Assembly (NCBI GenBank): GCA_947448625.1
Contig: CANFOT010000001.1
Location: 118,069-182,068, forward strand
DNA from: Burkholderiaceae bacterium
GTDB taxonomy: Bacteria; Pseudomonadota; Gammaproteobacteria; Burkholderiales; Burkholderiaceae
Direction of reading: 5' to 3'
DNA length: 64,000 nt
A program made the translations under genes and the position numbers. A model generated the notes under the pieces. It worked only from the letters and a program-made list of their open reading frames with translations. It was not told the origin of the DNA and searched no databases. This document shows, one piece after another, positions 25,463 to 35,994 of this stretch; the first letter of the stretch is position 1; each line of letters begins with the position of its first letter.

Positions 25463-25539
25463 TGGTGGGCCCACCAGGACTTGAACCTGGGACCAAAGGA
25501 TTATGAGTCCTCTGCTCTAACCAACTGAGCTATAGGCCC
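25463..25539 (-). tRNA. tRNA with CAU anticodon, probably tRNA-Ile2 (lysidine-modified)
   Basis: 77 bases, full cloverleaf: acceptor GGGCCTA/TGGGCCC, D-arm GCTC..GAGC, anticodon stem GAGGA/TCCTT with the loop holding CAT, T-arm CCAGG/CCTGG around TTCAAGT, and CCA encoded. A CAU anticodon can mean initiator Met, elongator Met or Ile2. The D-arm and anticodon arm ('AGAGCA..GACTCATAATC') match tRNA-Ile2 of other proteobacteria better than tRNA-Met. The first anticodon base would be converted to lysidine by TilS to read AUA. It begins 13 bases after the rpoD stop with no terminator between. E. coli ileX also lies near rpoD. Confidence 0.88.
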
Positions 25540-25552
25540 GTTAGTCTTTGGA

Positions 25553-28117
25553 TCAATCTTCCTCGAGGAAAGTCTTGAGTTTGTCGCTACGGCTTGGGTG
25601 ACGCATTTTTCTTAGGGCCTTAGCTTCGATCTGACGAATACGCTCACGGGTAACGTCAAACTGCTTACCAACCTCTTCGAGAGTGTGGTCCGTACTCATC
25701 TCAACACCAAATCGCATACGCAATACTTTTGCTTCGCGTGGTGTTAATGAATCAAGAACGTCTTTGACAACATCGCGCATCGAGTCGTGCAAGGCCGCTT
25801 CAGCCGGAGCCAGCGTGTTGCTATCCTCAATGAAGTCACCCAAATTGGAGTCCGCATCATCACCAATTGGTGTTTCCATGGAGATTGGTTCTTTAGCAAT
25901 CTTCATGATCTTGCGAATCTTGTCCTCAGGAATTTCCATCTTCAGAGCTAAGGTTGCCGCATCTGGTTCATGACCAGTTTCTTGCAAGATTTGACGGCTA
26001 ATACGGTTCATCTTATTGATCGTCTCAATCATATGAACTGGGATACGGATCGTACGCGCCTGGTCTGCAATCGAACGAGTAATCGCCTGACGAATCCACC
26101 AAGTTGCATAAGTAGAGAACTTATAGCCACGACGGTATTCAAACTTATCTACCGCCTTCATCAAACCGATATTGCCCTCTTGAATCAAATCCAAGAACTG
26201 CAAACCGCGGTTAGTGTATTTCTTAGCAATGGAGATTACCAAACGTAAGTTGGCAACCGTCATCTCACGCTTTGCTTCACGCGCACGCTTCTCGCCCGCG
26301 ATCATTTGCTTGTTCACTTCTTTTAATTCTGGAAGTGGCAATACAACACGCGTCTGAATATCAATCAACTTTTGCTGCAGCTCCTGAATCGCCGGAACGT
26401 TACGTTGCAATAGCGCTGTATATGGCTTGTTTTCTTTAAGCAGTTTAGTGACCCACTCTAGGTTCATAGACATCTTCGGGAAGTCTTTTAATACTTCACC
26501 ACGATTGACGCCAACCTTATCTACCAACAAGCTCACAATTCCGCGCTCAAGTTTCCAAACCTGATCTACCTGTGAACGCATGGTGTCACACAACTTCTCA
26601 ACGCTCTTTGCTGTCAAACGGAAACCAAGAAGCTCACCACGAATAGCTTCTTGCGCCTTGATATAGGCTGGGCAGTTGTAGCCCTCTTTATCAAAAGCAC
26701 GACGCATCTTGTCAGCTTGCGCACGAACAATCGCGAATTTCTCTAAAGAGATCTGCTTTAACTCCTCCAGCTGCTTAGCATTGGCTGTAGCTGCGCCACC
26801 ACCGCCGCCGCTACCGCCTTCATCTTCACCACCTTCTTCATCGCCCTCTTCAGCATCTGGGTCAACTTCTGGCTCTTCTGGTCCAAGCTTAATATCTTCA
26901 GCATTAGGATCAACCAGTCCATCTACGAATTGATCAATCTCCATCTCGCCGCTTGCAATCTTGTCAACGTTAGCGAGGATCTCGCCAATAGTTACAGGGC
27001 AAGCCGCCAAAGCCATAACCATATCCTTGAGGCCGGCTTCAATCTTCTTCGCAATGACAATCTCGCCCTCACGAGTTAAGAGGTCAACGGTACCCATCTC
27101 GCGCATGTACATACGCACTGGATCGGTTGTACGCCCGAACTCTGAATCCACTGTGGAAAGAGCTGCTTCAGCCTCTTCCTCAGCCTCTTCTTCGGTAGTT
27201 GCTGCTGAGGCATTTTCATTGAGTAATAGCGTTTCAGCATCTGGGGCCTGCTCATAAACAGTAATGTTGATGTCGTTTAAGAGACTAATCAGCGTTTCCA
27301 ATGCGTCAGCATCAGACAATTCGTCTGACATCACGTCATTCATTTCGCCGTGAGTTAAGTAACCCTTGGACTTACCCATCTTGATCAAAGTCTTCAAACG
27401 GGTACGACGTAATTCCTGCTGCTCTTCAGATCCCAACTGTTGGGCTGCGAATTCTTTTAAGAGCGCCTTTTCTTTTGCCTTGCGCTCACGTGCCTTTTGA
27501 CGATCAGTCAGAACTGGCTCAGCGCCTTCTGCAGGAGCATCAGCTTTTGGCTTGCGACCCTTCTTAACTTCTTCGGTCGCTGCAACTTCATTCACAACTT
27601 CAAGCGCTTTTTTACCCTTGGCTTCCTTAGAGTCTTTAGTGGGCTTTACAGCCTCAGCTTTAGGTGGGGCAACAACTTTAACTTTTTTAGGAATCTCTAC
27701 TTTAGCCTCTAGCTTAGCGATAGTCTTAGCCGCAGGCTTACTTACCGACTTTACTGCCGGCTTCACTGCCTTAGCAGGCCCCTTAGCAGGAGCTTTTGCT
27801 ACTGGCTTAGCAGCTTTAGCCGGGGCCTTTACTGGCTTGGCAGGAGCTTTAGCTTTTGCGACAGGCTTTGCTGGCATTTTTGCTTTTGCTACTGGCTTAG
27901 CTGCTTTAGCCGGAGCCTTTACTGGCTTGGCAGGAGTTTTAGCTTTTGCGACAGGCTTTGCTGGCGTTTTTGCTTTTGCTGCTGGCTTAGCTGCTTTAGC
28001 CGGAGCCTTTACTGGCTTGGCAGGAGTTTTAGCTTTTGCGACAGGCTTTGCTGGCGTTTTTGCTTTTGCTACTGGCTTAGCTGATTTGGCTGCTGGTTTT
28101 TTCTTGATATTAGGCAT
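25553..28117 (-). CDS. rpoD: RNA polymerase primary sigma factor (sigma-70) with repetitive basic N-terminus
   Basis: 854 residues, far longer than E. coli RpoD (613). Residues 1-190 are a Lys/Ala/Pro repeat extension, with region 1.1 after it. A Glu/Asp-rich linker with a Gly stretch (about 420-450) precedes regions 1.2-4.2: '[55 protein letters not shown]' (2.1-2.4), then region 3 and '[28 protein letters not shown]' (4.2). It directs core polymerase to housekeeping promoters. It is the last protein gene of the rpsU-yqeY-dnaG-rpoD series, with a separate -10 in the 224-base gap after dnaG. Confidence 0.97.
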   Translation of the reverse strand: MPNIKKKPAAKSAKPVAKAKTPAKPVAKAKTPAKPVKAPAKAAKPAAKAKTPAKPVAKAKTPAKPVKAPAKAAKPVAKAKMPAKPVAKAKAPAKPVKAPAKAAKPVAKAPAKGPAKAVKPAVKSVSKPAAKTIAKLEAKVEIPKKVKVVAPPKAEAVKPTKDSKEAKGKKALEVVNEVAATEEVKKGRKPKADAPAEGAEPVLTDRQKARERKAKEKALLKEFAAQQLGSEEQQELRRTRLKTLIKMGKSKGYLTHGEMNDVMSDELSDADALETLISLLNDINITVYEQAPDAETLLLNENASAATTEEEAEEEAEAALSTVDSEFGRTTDPVRMYMREMGTVDLLTREGEIVIAKKIEAGLKDMVMALAACPVTIGEILANVDKIASGEMEIDQFVDGLVDPNAEDIKLGPEEPEVDPDAEEGDEEGGEDEGGSGGGGGAATANAKQLEELKQISLEKFAIVRAQADKMRRAFDKEGYNCPAYIKAQEAIRGELLGFRLTAKSVEKLCDTMRSQVDQVWKLERGIVSLLVDKVGVNRGEVLKDFPKMSMNLEWVTKLLKENKPYTALLQRNVPAIQELQQKLIDIQTRVVLPLPELKEVNKQMIAGEKRAREAKREMTVANLRLVISIAKKYTNRGLQFLDLIQEGNIGLMKAVDKFEYRRGYKFSTYATWWIRQAITRSIADQARTIRIPVHMIETINKMNRISRQILQETGHEPDAATLALKMEIPEDKIRKIMKIAKEPISMETPIGDDADSNLGDFIEDSNTLAPAEAALHDSMRDVVKDVLDSLTPREAKVLRMRFGVEMSTDHTLEEVGKQFDVTRERIRQIEAKALRKMRHPSRSDKLKTFLEED
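27803..28072 (-). repeat. Three tandem 90-bp repeats inside rpoD (30-residue Lys/Ala/Pro units)
   Basis: Residues 16-105 of RpoD consist of three 30-residue units of the type [30 protein letters not shown] with one to three changes each. At DNA level the units start at a constant 90-base step (for example near 27851, 27941 and 28031). A 10-residue sub-repeat is visible within each unit. It resembles histone-H1-like or AlgP-like tails that bind nucleic acid. Confidence 0.9.
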
Positions 28118-28252
28118 TTATTAGCACTTATTCACGTTACTGATGATTGTTCTTGACTGATTAAGCACAGCCACCTTGTCCACTTGCCCCAAATTTCTTC
28201 AAAATAAAGCGCAAGTGGCTGAATTAAATCGGTTTTTTTCTGGGAATAGAGG

Positions 28253-28258
28253 ATTATA
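28253..28258 (-). promoter_or_regulatory. -10 box upstream of rpoD
   Basis: A perfect TATAAT on the minus strand, 135 bases before the rpoD ATG, in the dnaG-rpoD gap. The -35 is weak. It would give rpoD its own promoter and a long 5' leader in addition to read-through from rpsU. Confidence 0.4.
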
Positions 28259-28341
28259 GTCGAATGTGACTTTTTTACCCCGGCCAATACTCAAAATATG
28301 GGGTAAATTTCGGATTTTTCTAGTGATAAATCTGTAAATTC

Positions 28342-30303
28342 TTAGGAGAACTTCAATCTTTCGCCCAACTCCCTGTAGCGCGCACGATCTTGCTCTGTAG
28401 CAGTGCTGCCAGCGATTTTTTGGGCAATCTCCGTCATTTCTGTCTTGAGATGGGTTAGTTCCAACTTTTTAAAGGCACCCTCTAGATCCGCAATTGCTCC
28501 CTCGATCTCTAAATCAGAGCCCATTACGCGCTTTCTCAGCACTTCATAGAGAGGAGCAAGCTCACTTCGAGACAATTGTTCCTGGAATAAAGCAAAAGCG
28601 CCGGCACCAACAGCGGGCGGCTTTCCATTCTCACCAGGAATCAATTCAACCAAATCACACTGAGCCAATAAGTCTTTCATCAACTCCGCTGCTTTTATAG
28701 AACGCAACTCAGAAGCCTGTAAGGCCAGCGCCCTCTTGTTGGCATCCAAAGCCTTTCCCAGATGCGGAAACTGGATCAACACTCGTAACATCTGCTCGGC
28801 TAAGTCTGTAGGCGCCTGAGGAGGTGGAATATTTTGTGTCGCCACTCTTTTTGCCGAACCTTTAGAGGCTTGCCAAGGCGCACCTTGCACCCTATTACCA
28901 GTATTCGCTTGGACAAAGTTTGGGCTACGTTGACTTGTAGCTGCATAGGAGCCTTGTGGCACTGGAGCAGGAACAACTGTTAGCCCACAAAAAGCTTCTA
29001 ATTCTGCAGGTGTTGAATTTGTTCGAATGGCCAGCTCGCGCAAAATTTGCGTACGCAAAGCGATTGGTGGCATGGATAGCAATAAAGGTTTTGCTGCATG
29101 GTGAGTTTGCGCTCTACCTTCGGGGGTCGTAAGCTCATGATCTTGGCTGGCGATCTTGAAGAAAAAGCTAGAGATCGACATAGCCTCTTTAATGACTTTT
29201 TCAAAAGCGGGTGCGCCATAAGCACGTACATAGCTATCGGGGTCGTGCTCTGTTGGTAGAAATAAGAAGCGAATCTCTTTGTCATCGGACATCAGGGGCA
29301 AACAAGCTTCCAATGCCCGCTGCGCAGCACGCTGGCCTGCGGAATCACCATCAAATGAAAATACAATTCGATCAGTCTGTCTCAATAACATGCGCACGTG
29401 ATTCGCAGTACAGGCAGTACCTAATGTGGCTACTGCATTTGGGAATCCCAGTTGCGCAAGTGCCACAACATCCATGTAGCCTTCGCAGACAAGCACATAC
29501 TCTTGAGAACGAATGGCCTGTCTTGCTTCGAATAATCCGTAGAGCGTATTACCCTTGGAAAATAATGGCGTCTCTGGAGAATTTAAATACTTGGGCTCAC
29601 CTTGATCCAAGATGCGGCCTCCAAAGCCAATAGTTTGACCCTTGGGATTGCGAATCGGAAACATGATGCGATCACGGAAACGATCATAGCGACGGGTTGT
29701 TTGGTTAACGGCTTGATTCTCGGCGCTTGACTCACTCTGAATCAGCAGGCCACCCTCTAACAAAGTCTTGGCAACCTCATCATTAGCATAGCTACCAAAG
29801 ACCGCCTCAAGACCTTGCCAACCATCCGGCGCGTAGCCCAAAGCATAGCGTTTCGCAATCTCACCCGTTAAGCCACGTCCCTTGAGGTATTCCACAGCCC
29901 GAGGAGCTGCTTTTAGTTGCTGGCGATACCAATCTGCAGCTGCACTCATGACTTCGCTCAATGCCATCGTCTGCTGTTGGCGAGCGACATCATTAGCAGT
30001 GCGCTCTTCACGCGGCACATCTAAACCTGCAGAACGCGCCAAGTCTTCAATGGCATCAACATAACCAAGACCGGAATATTCCATCAGAAAGCTAATAGCA
30101 GAGCCGTGTGCCCCGCAACCAAAGCAGTGATAAAACTGCTTGGTAGGTGATACCGAAAATGATGGGGACTTCTCGGAATGAAAGGGGCATAAACCTTGAT
30201 AGTTCGCGCCCGCTTTTTTTAACTTAACGTGCTGCCCAACCACGTCAACGATGTCGACCCGATTTAATAAATCAGCAATGAAGGATTGGGGTATGAGAGC
30301 CAT
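28342..30303 (-). CDS. dnaG: DNA primase
   Basis: 653 residues. The N-terminal CHC2 zinc finger is Cys39, His42, Cys60, Cys63. The TOPRIM polymerase core has 'CEGYMDVVAL' and 'FDGDSAGQ', and the C-terminal helical part binds DnaB helicase. The linker at about 455-500 is rich in Gln, Pro and Ser. It makes RNA primers for Okazaki fragments at the fork. It lies 32 bases after the yqeY-like gene in the macromolecular-synthesis operon. Confidence 0.97.
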   Translation of the reverse strand: MALIPQSFIADLLNRVDIVDVVGQHVKLKKAGANYQGLCPFHSEKSPSFSVSPTKQFYHCFGCGAHGSAISFLMEYSGLGYVDAIEDLARSAGLDVPREERTANDVARQQQTMALSEVMSAAADWYRQQLKAAPRAVEYLKGRGLTGEIAKRYALGYAPDGWQGLEAVFGSYANDEVAKTLLEGGLLIQSESSAENQAVNQTTRRYDRFRDRIMFPIRNPKGQTIGFGGRILDQGEPKYLNSPETPLFSKGNTLYGLFEARQAIRSQEYVLVCEGYMDVVALAQLGFPNAVATLGTACTANHVRMLLRQTDRIVFSFDGDSAGQRAAQRALEACLPLMSDDKEIRFLFLPTEHDPDSYVRAYGAPAFEKVIKEAMSISSFFFKIASQDHELTTPEGRAQTHHAAKPLLLSMPPIALRTQILRELAIRTNSTPAELEAFCGLTVVPAPVPQGSYAATSQRSPNFVQANTGNRVQGAPWQASKGSAKRVATQNIPPPQAPTDLAEQMLRVLIQFPHLGKALDANKRALALQASELRSIKAAELMKDLLAQCDLVELIPGENGKPPAVGAGAFALFQEQLSRSELAPLYEVLRKRVMGSDLEIEGAIADLEGAFKKLELTHLKTEMTEIAQKIAGSTATEQDRARYRELGERLKFS

Positions 30304-30335
30304 CAGCGGTGGATGAGGCTGAGTTATTTAGCTTC

Positions 30336-30782
30336 TTATTTTGCTAAAGCAGCTTTTACCAAACCAGAAACCTTACCCATGTCAGCCTTGCCAGCTAATT
30401 GACCTTTAAGCACGCCAATTACCTTGCCCATATCTTGCGGGCCGGCCGCTCCAGTCGATGTCACCGCCGCAGCTACTGCAGCCTCCACTTCAGCATCAGA
30501 TAACTGTGCCGGCAAATACTCTTGCAAGATGATCATCTCAGCAGCTTCGATCGCTACCAAGTCATCACGACTGGCTTTTTCGAATTGCGAGATTGAGTCT
30601 TTGCGCTGCTTGATCATTTTTTCAACTGTAGCGATCACGCTGGCATCATCCATGACAATGCGTTCATCGACTTCACGCTGTTTAATGGCTGCCAGCAAAA
30701 GACGGATCGTTCCCAAGCGCGCCACTTCTTTTGCACGCATCGCGTTTTTCATATCTTCAGTGATTTGATCTTTCAGACTCAT
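30336..30782 (-). CDS. GatB/YqeY-domain protein
   Basis: 148 residues: an N-terminal helical part ('LKDQITEDMKNAMRAKEVARLGTIRLLLAAIKQREVDE') and the C-terminal three-helix domain shared with the tail of GatB ('QDMGKVIGVLKGQLAGKADMGKVSGLVKAAL'). In GatB this domain contacts tRNA. The free protein has no proven role, but tRNA-dependent amidation or tRNA binding is assumed. GGGAAAA precedes ATG 30782. It is conserved between rpsU and dnaG in many bacteria. Confidence 0.93.
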   Translation of the reverse strand: MSLKDQITEDMKNAMRAKEVARLGTIRLLLAAIKQREVDERIVMDDASVIATVEKMIKQRKDSISQFEKASRDDLVAIEAAEMIILQEYLPAQLSDAEVEAAVAAAVTSTGAAGPQDMGKVIGVLKGQLAGKADMGKVSGLVKAALAK

Positions 30783-30835
30783 GGCATTTTTCCCGGTATT
30801 CAGTATCTAATAAATTGCTGGTGTTTCAAAAGCAA

Positions 30836-30866
30836 AAACCCGCTGCGTTTCACCGTCAGCGGGTTT
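30836..30866 (-). terminator. Terminator or attenuator between rpsU and the yqeY-like gene
   Basis: A 10-base-pair stem AAACCCGCTG/CAGCGGGTTT with an 11-base loop, followed by a T-rich run on the minus strand. Its place between rpsU and the rest of the operon matches the partial terminator of the E. coli rpsU-dnaG-rpoD operon, which lets rpsU be made in excess of primase. Confidence 0.75.
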
Positions 30867-30901
30867 CAAAGCCTCTCGGTGAGGAGAGCTTTTAAATTCG
30901 A

Positions 30902-31114
30902 TTAGTAAAGCTTTTTAGGCAACATCTGGCTGCGGATACGCTTGTAATGGCGTTTAGCAGCAGCAGCCTTCTTACGCTTACGTTCAGCCGTTGGCTTCTC
31001 GTAGAACTCGCGGGCACGCAAGTCTGTCAAAAGGCCATTCTTTTCAATGGTGCGCTTGAAACGGCGCAATGCCACTTCAAAAGGTTCGTTCTCACGTAGG
31101 CGGACTGTAGTCAT
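30902..31114 (-). CDS. rpsU: 30S ribosomal protein S21
   Basis: 70 residues: '[60 protein letters not shown]'. It is strongly basic and of full normal length. S21 helps the 30S subunit pair with the Shine-Dalgarno sequence. It is the first gene of the operon and is divergent from tsaD across 77 bases. A TAGAAT at 31172-31177 on the minus strand is a possible -10. Confidence 0.97.
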   Translation of the reverse strand: MTTVRLRENEPFEVALRRFKRTIEKNGLLTDLRAREFYEKPTAERKRKKAAAAKRHYKRIRSQMLPKKLY

Positions 31115-31191
31115 ACTTGTTTAACTCGTATATGCTCGAAAAATATCGAAAAATTAACTGAAACGCGATTCTAGCACGACCAAGTAAAAAA

Positions 31192-32265
31192 ATGATTGTT
31201 TTAGGAATAGAAACTTCTTGTGATGAGACCGGGGTGGCTGTATACAACACCTCCCCCTGGGAAAACCACGCCCCAGCCCACCAGGGCATCCTAGGGCAGG
31301 CTCTGCACTCTCAGATAGCCATGCACCGTGATTACGGGGGAGTGGTCCCTGAATTGGCCTCTAGAGACCATATTCGGCGGGTTTTACCCCTCCTGGACGA
31401 AGCCTTACTTGAGGCCAAGCTCCAATTACAGGATATTGATGCCGTAGCCTATACCCAGGGCCCTGGATTGGCTGGAGCCTTGCTTGTGGGGAGTGCTTTC
31501 GCCAAATCCCTTGCCCAAGGACTCAATTTACCGTCCATCGGGGTCCATCACCTTGAAGGACACCTGCTTTCGCCACTTTTGGGAACTTCTGTACCGGAAT
31601 TTCCCTTTATCGCCCTCCTGGTCTCGGGCGGACATACCCAGCTCATGCTGGTGAGCGAGGTTGGTAAATACCAACTCTTAGGCGAAACCTTGGACGATGC
31701 GGCTGGCGAAGCCTTTGATAAAACAGCCAAATTACTGGGCTTGGACTATCCAGGCGGAGCCGCCATCTCCAAATTAGCAGAACATGGCCAATCTGGACGG
31801 TTTGATTTACCCAAACCAATGCTGCATTCAGGAGACTTAGATTTTTCTTTTTCCGGACTGAAAACAGCAGTACTAAACCAGGTTAAAAAGTTTGGGGCAC
31901 TAGGCATTTCAGACTCTAATGAGATTGCCAGGTTTCATGCAGATCTTGCACGTGGCTTTGTAGATTCCCTGGTAGGCGTATTGGTCAGCAAATCAGAAAA
32001 AGCGCTCAAGCAAACTGCTTGCAAACATTTAGTGCTAGCTGGTGGCGTAGGTGCAAACTTGCAGTTGCGCGCAGCGTTAAATAGCAGTGCCAAGAAGAAT
32101 CGATTCGAAGTGCACTATCCACCAGTAGACCTATGTACCGATAACGGCGTGATGATTGCCTTTGCTGGAGCACTACGTATGTTGGCAGAAAATAATGGCT
32201 CAAGCACTTCAGGCGCATTTGATATCAAACCCCGCTGGGATTTGGCGAGCAATAATCTCGCTTAA
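31192..32265 (+). CDS. tsaD: tRNA N6-threonylcarbamoyladenosine transferase subunit TsaD
   Basis: 357 residues of the ASKHA/Kae1 fold. '[16 protein letters not shown]' opens the chain. The iron-binding histidines are in '[13 protein letters not shown]' (about 118-123). '[10 protein letters not shown]' and '[10 protein letters not shown]' are ATP-site motifs. With TsaB, TsaC and TsaE it adds t6A at position 37 of ANN-decoding tRNAs, which would include the tRNA-Ile2 in this window. It is divergent from rpsU. No clear ribosome site is seen in the A-rich bases before ATG. Confidence 0.96.
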   Translation: MIVLGIETSCDETGVAVYNTSPWENHAPAHQGILGQALHSQIAMHRDYGGVVPELASRDHIRRVLPLLDEALLEAKLQLQDIDAVAYTQGPGLAGALLVGSAFAKSLAQGLNLPSIGVHHLEGHLLSPLLGTSVPEFPFIALLVSGGHTQLMLVSEVGKYQLLGETLDDAAGEAFDKTAKLLGLDYPGGAAISKLAEHGQSGRFDLPKPMLHSGDLDFSFSGLKTAVLNQVKKFGALGISDSNEIARFHADLARGFVDSLVGVLVSKSEKALKQTACKHLVLAGGVGANLQLRAALNSSAKKNRFEVHYPPVDLCTDNGVMIAFAGALRMLAENNGSSTSGAFDIKPRWDLASNNLA

Positions 32266-32283
32266 ACACCAATAGACTTTGTT

Positions 32284-33111
32284 TTACTTGGTGAGGCTAA
32301 TTTTGGCGTAAGCACTGTGATTGTGAATGGACTCAAAGTTCTCAGCCTCAACCACTAAAGACAAGATGCGGTCATCGCCTTTAAGCTGGCCAGCCACATC
32401 GCGCACCAAGTCTTCCACAAACTTCGGATTGTCATAAGCGCGCTCAGTAACCCACTTCTCATCAGGCCGTTTGAGCAAGCCCCACAACTCGCTAGAGGCT
32501 TGGCTCTCAGCAGCTGTCACTAAATCCTCTACGGTCATCTTGGTGCTTGAATCGAGGTCAACTGACATGGTCACGTGTGAGCGTTGATTGTGTGCACCGT
32601 ACTCAGAAATCTCTTTCGAACAAGGGCACAAACTCATGACCGGAACCAACGCGCGGAGTGTCAATGCAACATCAACTGAACCGTTAGCATTTTGCTTAGC
32701 GTGAACCATCCAGGTCACTTCGTAATCCATCAAGCTTTCAACACCGGATACTGGCGCAGCTTTTTTCACGAAATGTGTATAGGTAAATTGAATGCGGCCT
32801 TCAGTTGCATTGAGCAGTGGCAACATCTCACGCGCCATCGCCACAACAGAAGCACTATCAATAGGCTCACTGTGACTTTGCAACAGCGCAATGAAGCGGG
32901 ACATATGCGTGCCCTTTACGTGCGCAGGCAAAGCTACATCCATTTGAAAATTACCAACGGCCGGCATTACCCCGGCCTTAGTGCGAATGGTCAGTGGATG
33001 ACGCAAACCCCGGATTCCCACCTGCTCAATTGGCAGGGCACGCTCATCATGTGAGGACTGAATATCCGGCATGGTTTGCGGCTTGAGAAAGGTGGTGTTG
33101 ATGTCGTTCAT
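32284..33111 (-). CDS. folE2: GTP cyclohydrolase FolE2 (type IB)
   Basis: 275 residues from ATG 33111; TTG 33129 is a poorer alternative. The family motif '[22 protein letters not shown]' near residue 160 carries the metal-binding cysteine and histidine, and '[10 protein letters not shown]' follows near the end. It converts GTP to dihydroneopterin triphosphate, the first step of folate and preQ0 synthesis, and is the metal-flexible alternative to zinc FolE. It is the last gene of the xseB-ispA-dxs-folE2 series. Confidence 0.95.
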   Translation of the reverse strand: MNDINTTFLKPQTMPDIQSSHDERALPIEQVGIRGLRHPLTIRTKAGVMPAVGNFQMDVALPAHVKGTHMSRFIALLQSHSEPIDSASVVAMAREMLPLLNATEGRIQFTYTHFVKKAAPVSGVESLMDYEVTWMVHAKQNANGSVDVALTLRALVPVMSLCPCSKEISEYGAHNQRSHVTMSVDLDSSTKMTVEDLVTAAESQASSELWGLLKRPDEKWVTERAYDNPKFVEDLVRDVAGQLKGDDRILSLVVEAENFESIHNHSAYAKISLTK

Positions 33112-33136
33112 GATTCTATTTTCAGGCAAAAATGAC

Positions 33137-35053
33137 TTATTTGCCTGCAGCCACGGTATTTAATGCAGTTTTAGCCTGAATGCTTGCAGAGAAACGAAGG
33201 GAAATAGCCTTTGCAATCCCCTCAACGTCGAGGCCACATTGACTCATCAAGAGCTTATAGTCGCCATGCTCGATAAATTCATCTGGAAGACCCAATTGCA
33301 GTAGGGGTTTATTAACCCCCATGGCAGAAAGCGCTTCCAGGCATGCGCTACCCGCACCACCCTGAATGGCGCCATCTTCAATCGTCACAAAATAATCATG
33401 GTCTTGAGCTAAGGTTTTTAGCAATTCAAGATCCAATGGTTTTACAAAGCGCATATTAGCAACCGAAGCATCGATTTGCTCAGCCACTTCGAGTGCTGGG
33501 TAGAGCAAGGTGCCAAAAGCCAAAATTGCTATACGCTGGCCAGCGGGCGCGCTGGATGTGCGACGCAATTCGCCTTTGCCCAATGGTACGGTACGCAATT
33601 CTTTTGAGGGAATAGTTCCAACACCAGCACCACGGGGGTAGCGCACCGCACTTGGATGCGGTTGATGAAATGCTGTTGTTAATAAATCCCGGCACTCTGC
33701 CTCATCAGCAGGCGTCAAGACCAGCATATTCGGAATACAACGCAAGAATGGAATGTCATATGCGCCTGCATGCGTTGCACCATCGGCACCAACCAAGCCA
33801 GCACGGTCTAAAGCAAATAGCACAGGCAAATCCTGAATTGCCACATCATGAATCAGCTGATCGTAAGCGCGCTGCAAGAAGGTAGAGTAAATCGCCACAA
33901 CTGGCTTCATACCCTCACACGCCATACCGGCAGCAAAAGTCACTGCATGCTGCTCAGCAATACCAACGTCGTAATAGCGCTTAGGAAAATTCTTTTCAAA
34001 CTCAACCAGGCCAGAACCCTCACGCATTGCCGGCGTGATGCCAATCAACAATGGATCGGCGTGTGCCATATCGCATAACCATTCACCAAATACTTGCGTA
34101 AAGGTTTTTTGAGAAGGGCTGATGGATTTTTTCACACCTTCATCTGGGTTGAATTTGCTTGGACCGTGATAAAGGACTGGGTCGGCTTCAGCTAACTCAT
34201 AGCCCTGACCTTTACGTGTCACAACATGCAAAAACTGCGGGCCACGACCCTCAAGCGCTAAGCGACGTACGTTTTGCAACATCGGAATTAAGGCATCTAA
34301 ATCATGTCCATCGATTGGACCAAAGTAGTTGAAACCAAACTCTTGAAAAATGGTTGATGGAGAGACCATGCCTTTAGCGTGATCCTCTAAGCGCTTGGCG
34401 AATTCACGCAAAGGGGGCGCAATTGATAAAACACTATCAATGCCCTTCTTCGTTGCAGAGTAAATATTGCCACTCAACAGTCTAGCAAGATGGCGATTGA
34501 GTGCACCAACGGCTGGCGAGATCGACATATCGTTGTCATTCAGAATGACAACCAAAGGTAGGTCGTCATACACACCCGCATTATTCATGGCCTCAAATGC
34601 CATGCCACCCGTCATGGCGCTGTCACCAATCACTGCAACGGCCACTTGTTTTTCTCCTTTGGTCTGAAAGGCACGCGCCATGCCCATTGCCGCAGAAATA
34701 CTCGTAGAGGAGTGGCCGGTACCAAAGGCATCGTATTCACTTTCAGCGCGACGTGGAAAGCCAGACAGGCCATTTAATTGGCGCAAGGTATTCATACGTT
34801 CACGACGACCAGTCAGAATCTTATGTGGGTAGCTTTGGTGACCCACATCCCACACAACACGATCTTGCGGCGTATCGAAGACATAGTGCAAAGCAATCGA
34901 TAATTCAACCGTTCCCAAGTTGGAAGAAAGATGCCCGCCGGTTCTAGAAACGGACTCCAATACAAACTGGCGCAGCTCATCAGCCAGCGCTGGAAGCTGC
35001 TCGCGAGGAAGTTTTTTTAAGTCCGCGGGGGAATGAATGGAATTTAAAGTCAT
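33137..35053 (-). CDS. dxs: 1-deoxy-D-xylulose-5-phosphate synthase
   Basis: 638 residues, a transketolase-like TPP enzyme. '[17 protein letters not shown]' (catalytic His) and '[14 protein letters not shown]' come near 75-125. The TPP motif '[18 protein letters not shown].....VILNDN' is near 148-178. '[17 protein letters not shown]' holds the catalytic Glu near 365. It makes DXP from pyruvate and glyceraldehyde 3-phosphate, the entry to the MEP isoprenoid route and a source for thiamine and pyridoxal. ATG 35053 with a TGAAGA site is preferred over TTG 35056. It lies 16 bases after ispA. Confidence 0.97.
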   Translation of the reverse strand: MTLNSIHSPADLKKLPREQLPALADELRQFVLESVSRTGGHLSSNLGTVELSIALHYVFDTPQDRVVWDVGHQSYPHKILTGRRERMNTLRQLNGLSGFPRRAESEYDAFGTGHSSTSISAAMGMARAFQTKGEKQVAVAVIGDSAMTGGMAFEAMNNAGVYDDLPLVVILNDNDMSISPAVGALNRHLARLLSGNIYSATKKGIDSVLSIAPPLREFAKRLEDHAKGMVSPSTIFQEFGFNYFGPIDGHDLDALIPMLQNVRRLALEGRGPQFLHVVTRKGQGYELAEADPVLYHGPSKFNPDEGVKKSISPSQKTFTQVFGEWLCDMAHADPLLIGITPAMREGSGLVEFEKNFPKRYYDVGIAEQHAVTFAAGMACEGMKPVVAIYSTFLQRAYDQLIHDVAIQDLPVLFALDRAGLVGADGATHAGAYDIPFLRCIPNMLVLTPADEAECRDLLTTAFHQPHPSAVRYPRGAGVGTIPSKELRTVPLGKGELRRTSSAPAGQRIAILAFGTLLYPALEVAEQIDASVANMRFVKPLDLELLKTLAQDHDYFVTIEDGAIQGGAGSACLEALSAMGVNKPLLQLGLPDEFIEHGDYKLLMSQCGLDVEGIAKAISLRFSASIQAKTALNTVAAGK

Positions 35054-35069
35054 CAAATCTTCAGTAATC

Positions 35070-35972
35070 TTATTTGCCCCTATTGACCACCAATAGAGCC
35101 AAATCTTTTAGGGCTTGGGCTTTGGGGCCAAAACTCTCCAGGCTAGCAATCGCCGTTTCTTGCAAATCTTTTGCTGCTTTATTGGCATAGTCTAAACCCA
35201 TCAAGGTGACATAGGTTGGCTTGTCATTGGCAGCATCTTTTCCAGCAGTTTTGCCTAAGGTTTGACTATCTGCAGTGGCATCCAAAACATCATCCACAAT
35301 TTGAAAGGCTAAGCCCAAGGCTTCGGAATAACTTTTGAGATGCTCCATTTGGGTTGGATTAAGCCTAGCAGCTATTCCGCCCAACTGGACAGAACAAAAA
35401 AGTAAAGCCCCCGTTTTCATCGCATGCATTTGCTTTAAGCCGGCAAGATCTAATTTCTTACCAACACTCTCAAGATCGATTGCTTGTCCGCCAGCCATAC
35501 CGCGCGAACCCGATGCACCAGCCAATGCGCCGATCATTTCCAGGCGAATATTTGCCTCACACTGTGCGCTTGCTAAAACCTCAAAGGCGCGTGTTTGCAA
35601 TGCATCACCCACCAACAAGGCAGTCGCTTCGTCATACGCCTTATGCACCGTAGGCCGCCCGCGACGCAAATCATCGTCATCCATACAAGGCAAATCATCA
35701 TGCACGAGTGAATAAGCATGAATACATTCAATCGCCACTGCAGCGGAATCTAAAGCAACGTTTTTTTCATCACTGGAATGATTGGCCAACTCACCGGAGG
35801 CATAAACCAACAAAGGGCGAATACGCTTACCACCGCCTTGCGCGGCATATCGCATAGCCTCATGCAAACGAACAGGATTCGCGTTGGCGGCAACGAGCAA
35901 ATTCTCCAAAGCCAATTCAGTTCGCTGCCCATGAGCCCGAACCCAAGAATCAAATGACATTGCGTTATTCAT
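35070..35972 (-). CDS. ispA: Farnesyl diphosphate synthase (polyprenyl synthetase)
   Basis: 300 residues, all helical. The first aspartate-rich motif is in '[18 protein letters not shown]' (about 93-110) and the second is 'FQIVDDVLD' near 222. The two-residue insertion in the first motif is that of bacterial type II FPP synthases. It condenses IPP with DMAPP and GPP to farnesyl diphosphate. It sits between xseB and dxs, the usual bacterial arrangement. ATG 35972 is taken; 35960 is a possible internal start. Confidence 0.95.
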   Translation of the reverse strand: MNNAMSFDSWVRAHGQRTELALENLLVAANANPVRLHEAMRYAAQGGGKRIRPLLVYASGELANHSSDEKNVALDSAAVAIECIHAYSLVHDDLPCMDDDDLRRGRPTVHKAYDEATALLVGDALQTRAFEVLASAQCEANIRLEMIGALAGASGSRGMAGGQAIDLESVGKKLDLAGLKQMHAMKTGALLFCSVQLGGIAARLNPTQMEHLKSYSEALGLAFQIVDDVLDATADSQTLGKTAGKDAANDKPTYVTLMGLDYANKAAKDLQETAIASLESFGPKAQALKDLALLVVNRGK

Positions 35973-35994
35973 TAAATTAAGGTCTCAGCGCAAC

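Noticed and set aside
25463..25539. Elongator or initiator tRNA-Met
   Set aside because: The anticodon is CAU, but the D-arm and anticodon arm resemble tRNA-Ile2, and the first acceptor pair is G-C, unlike an initiator. Some doubt remains.
27552..28124. 190-residue plus-strand frame opposite rpoD, rich in Ala, Leu, Gly and Phe
   Set aside because: It is the antisense of the Lys/Ala/Pro repeats. The hydrophobic look is a by-product of AAG/GCT codons read backwards, with no ribosome site.
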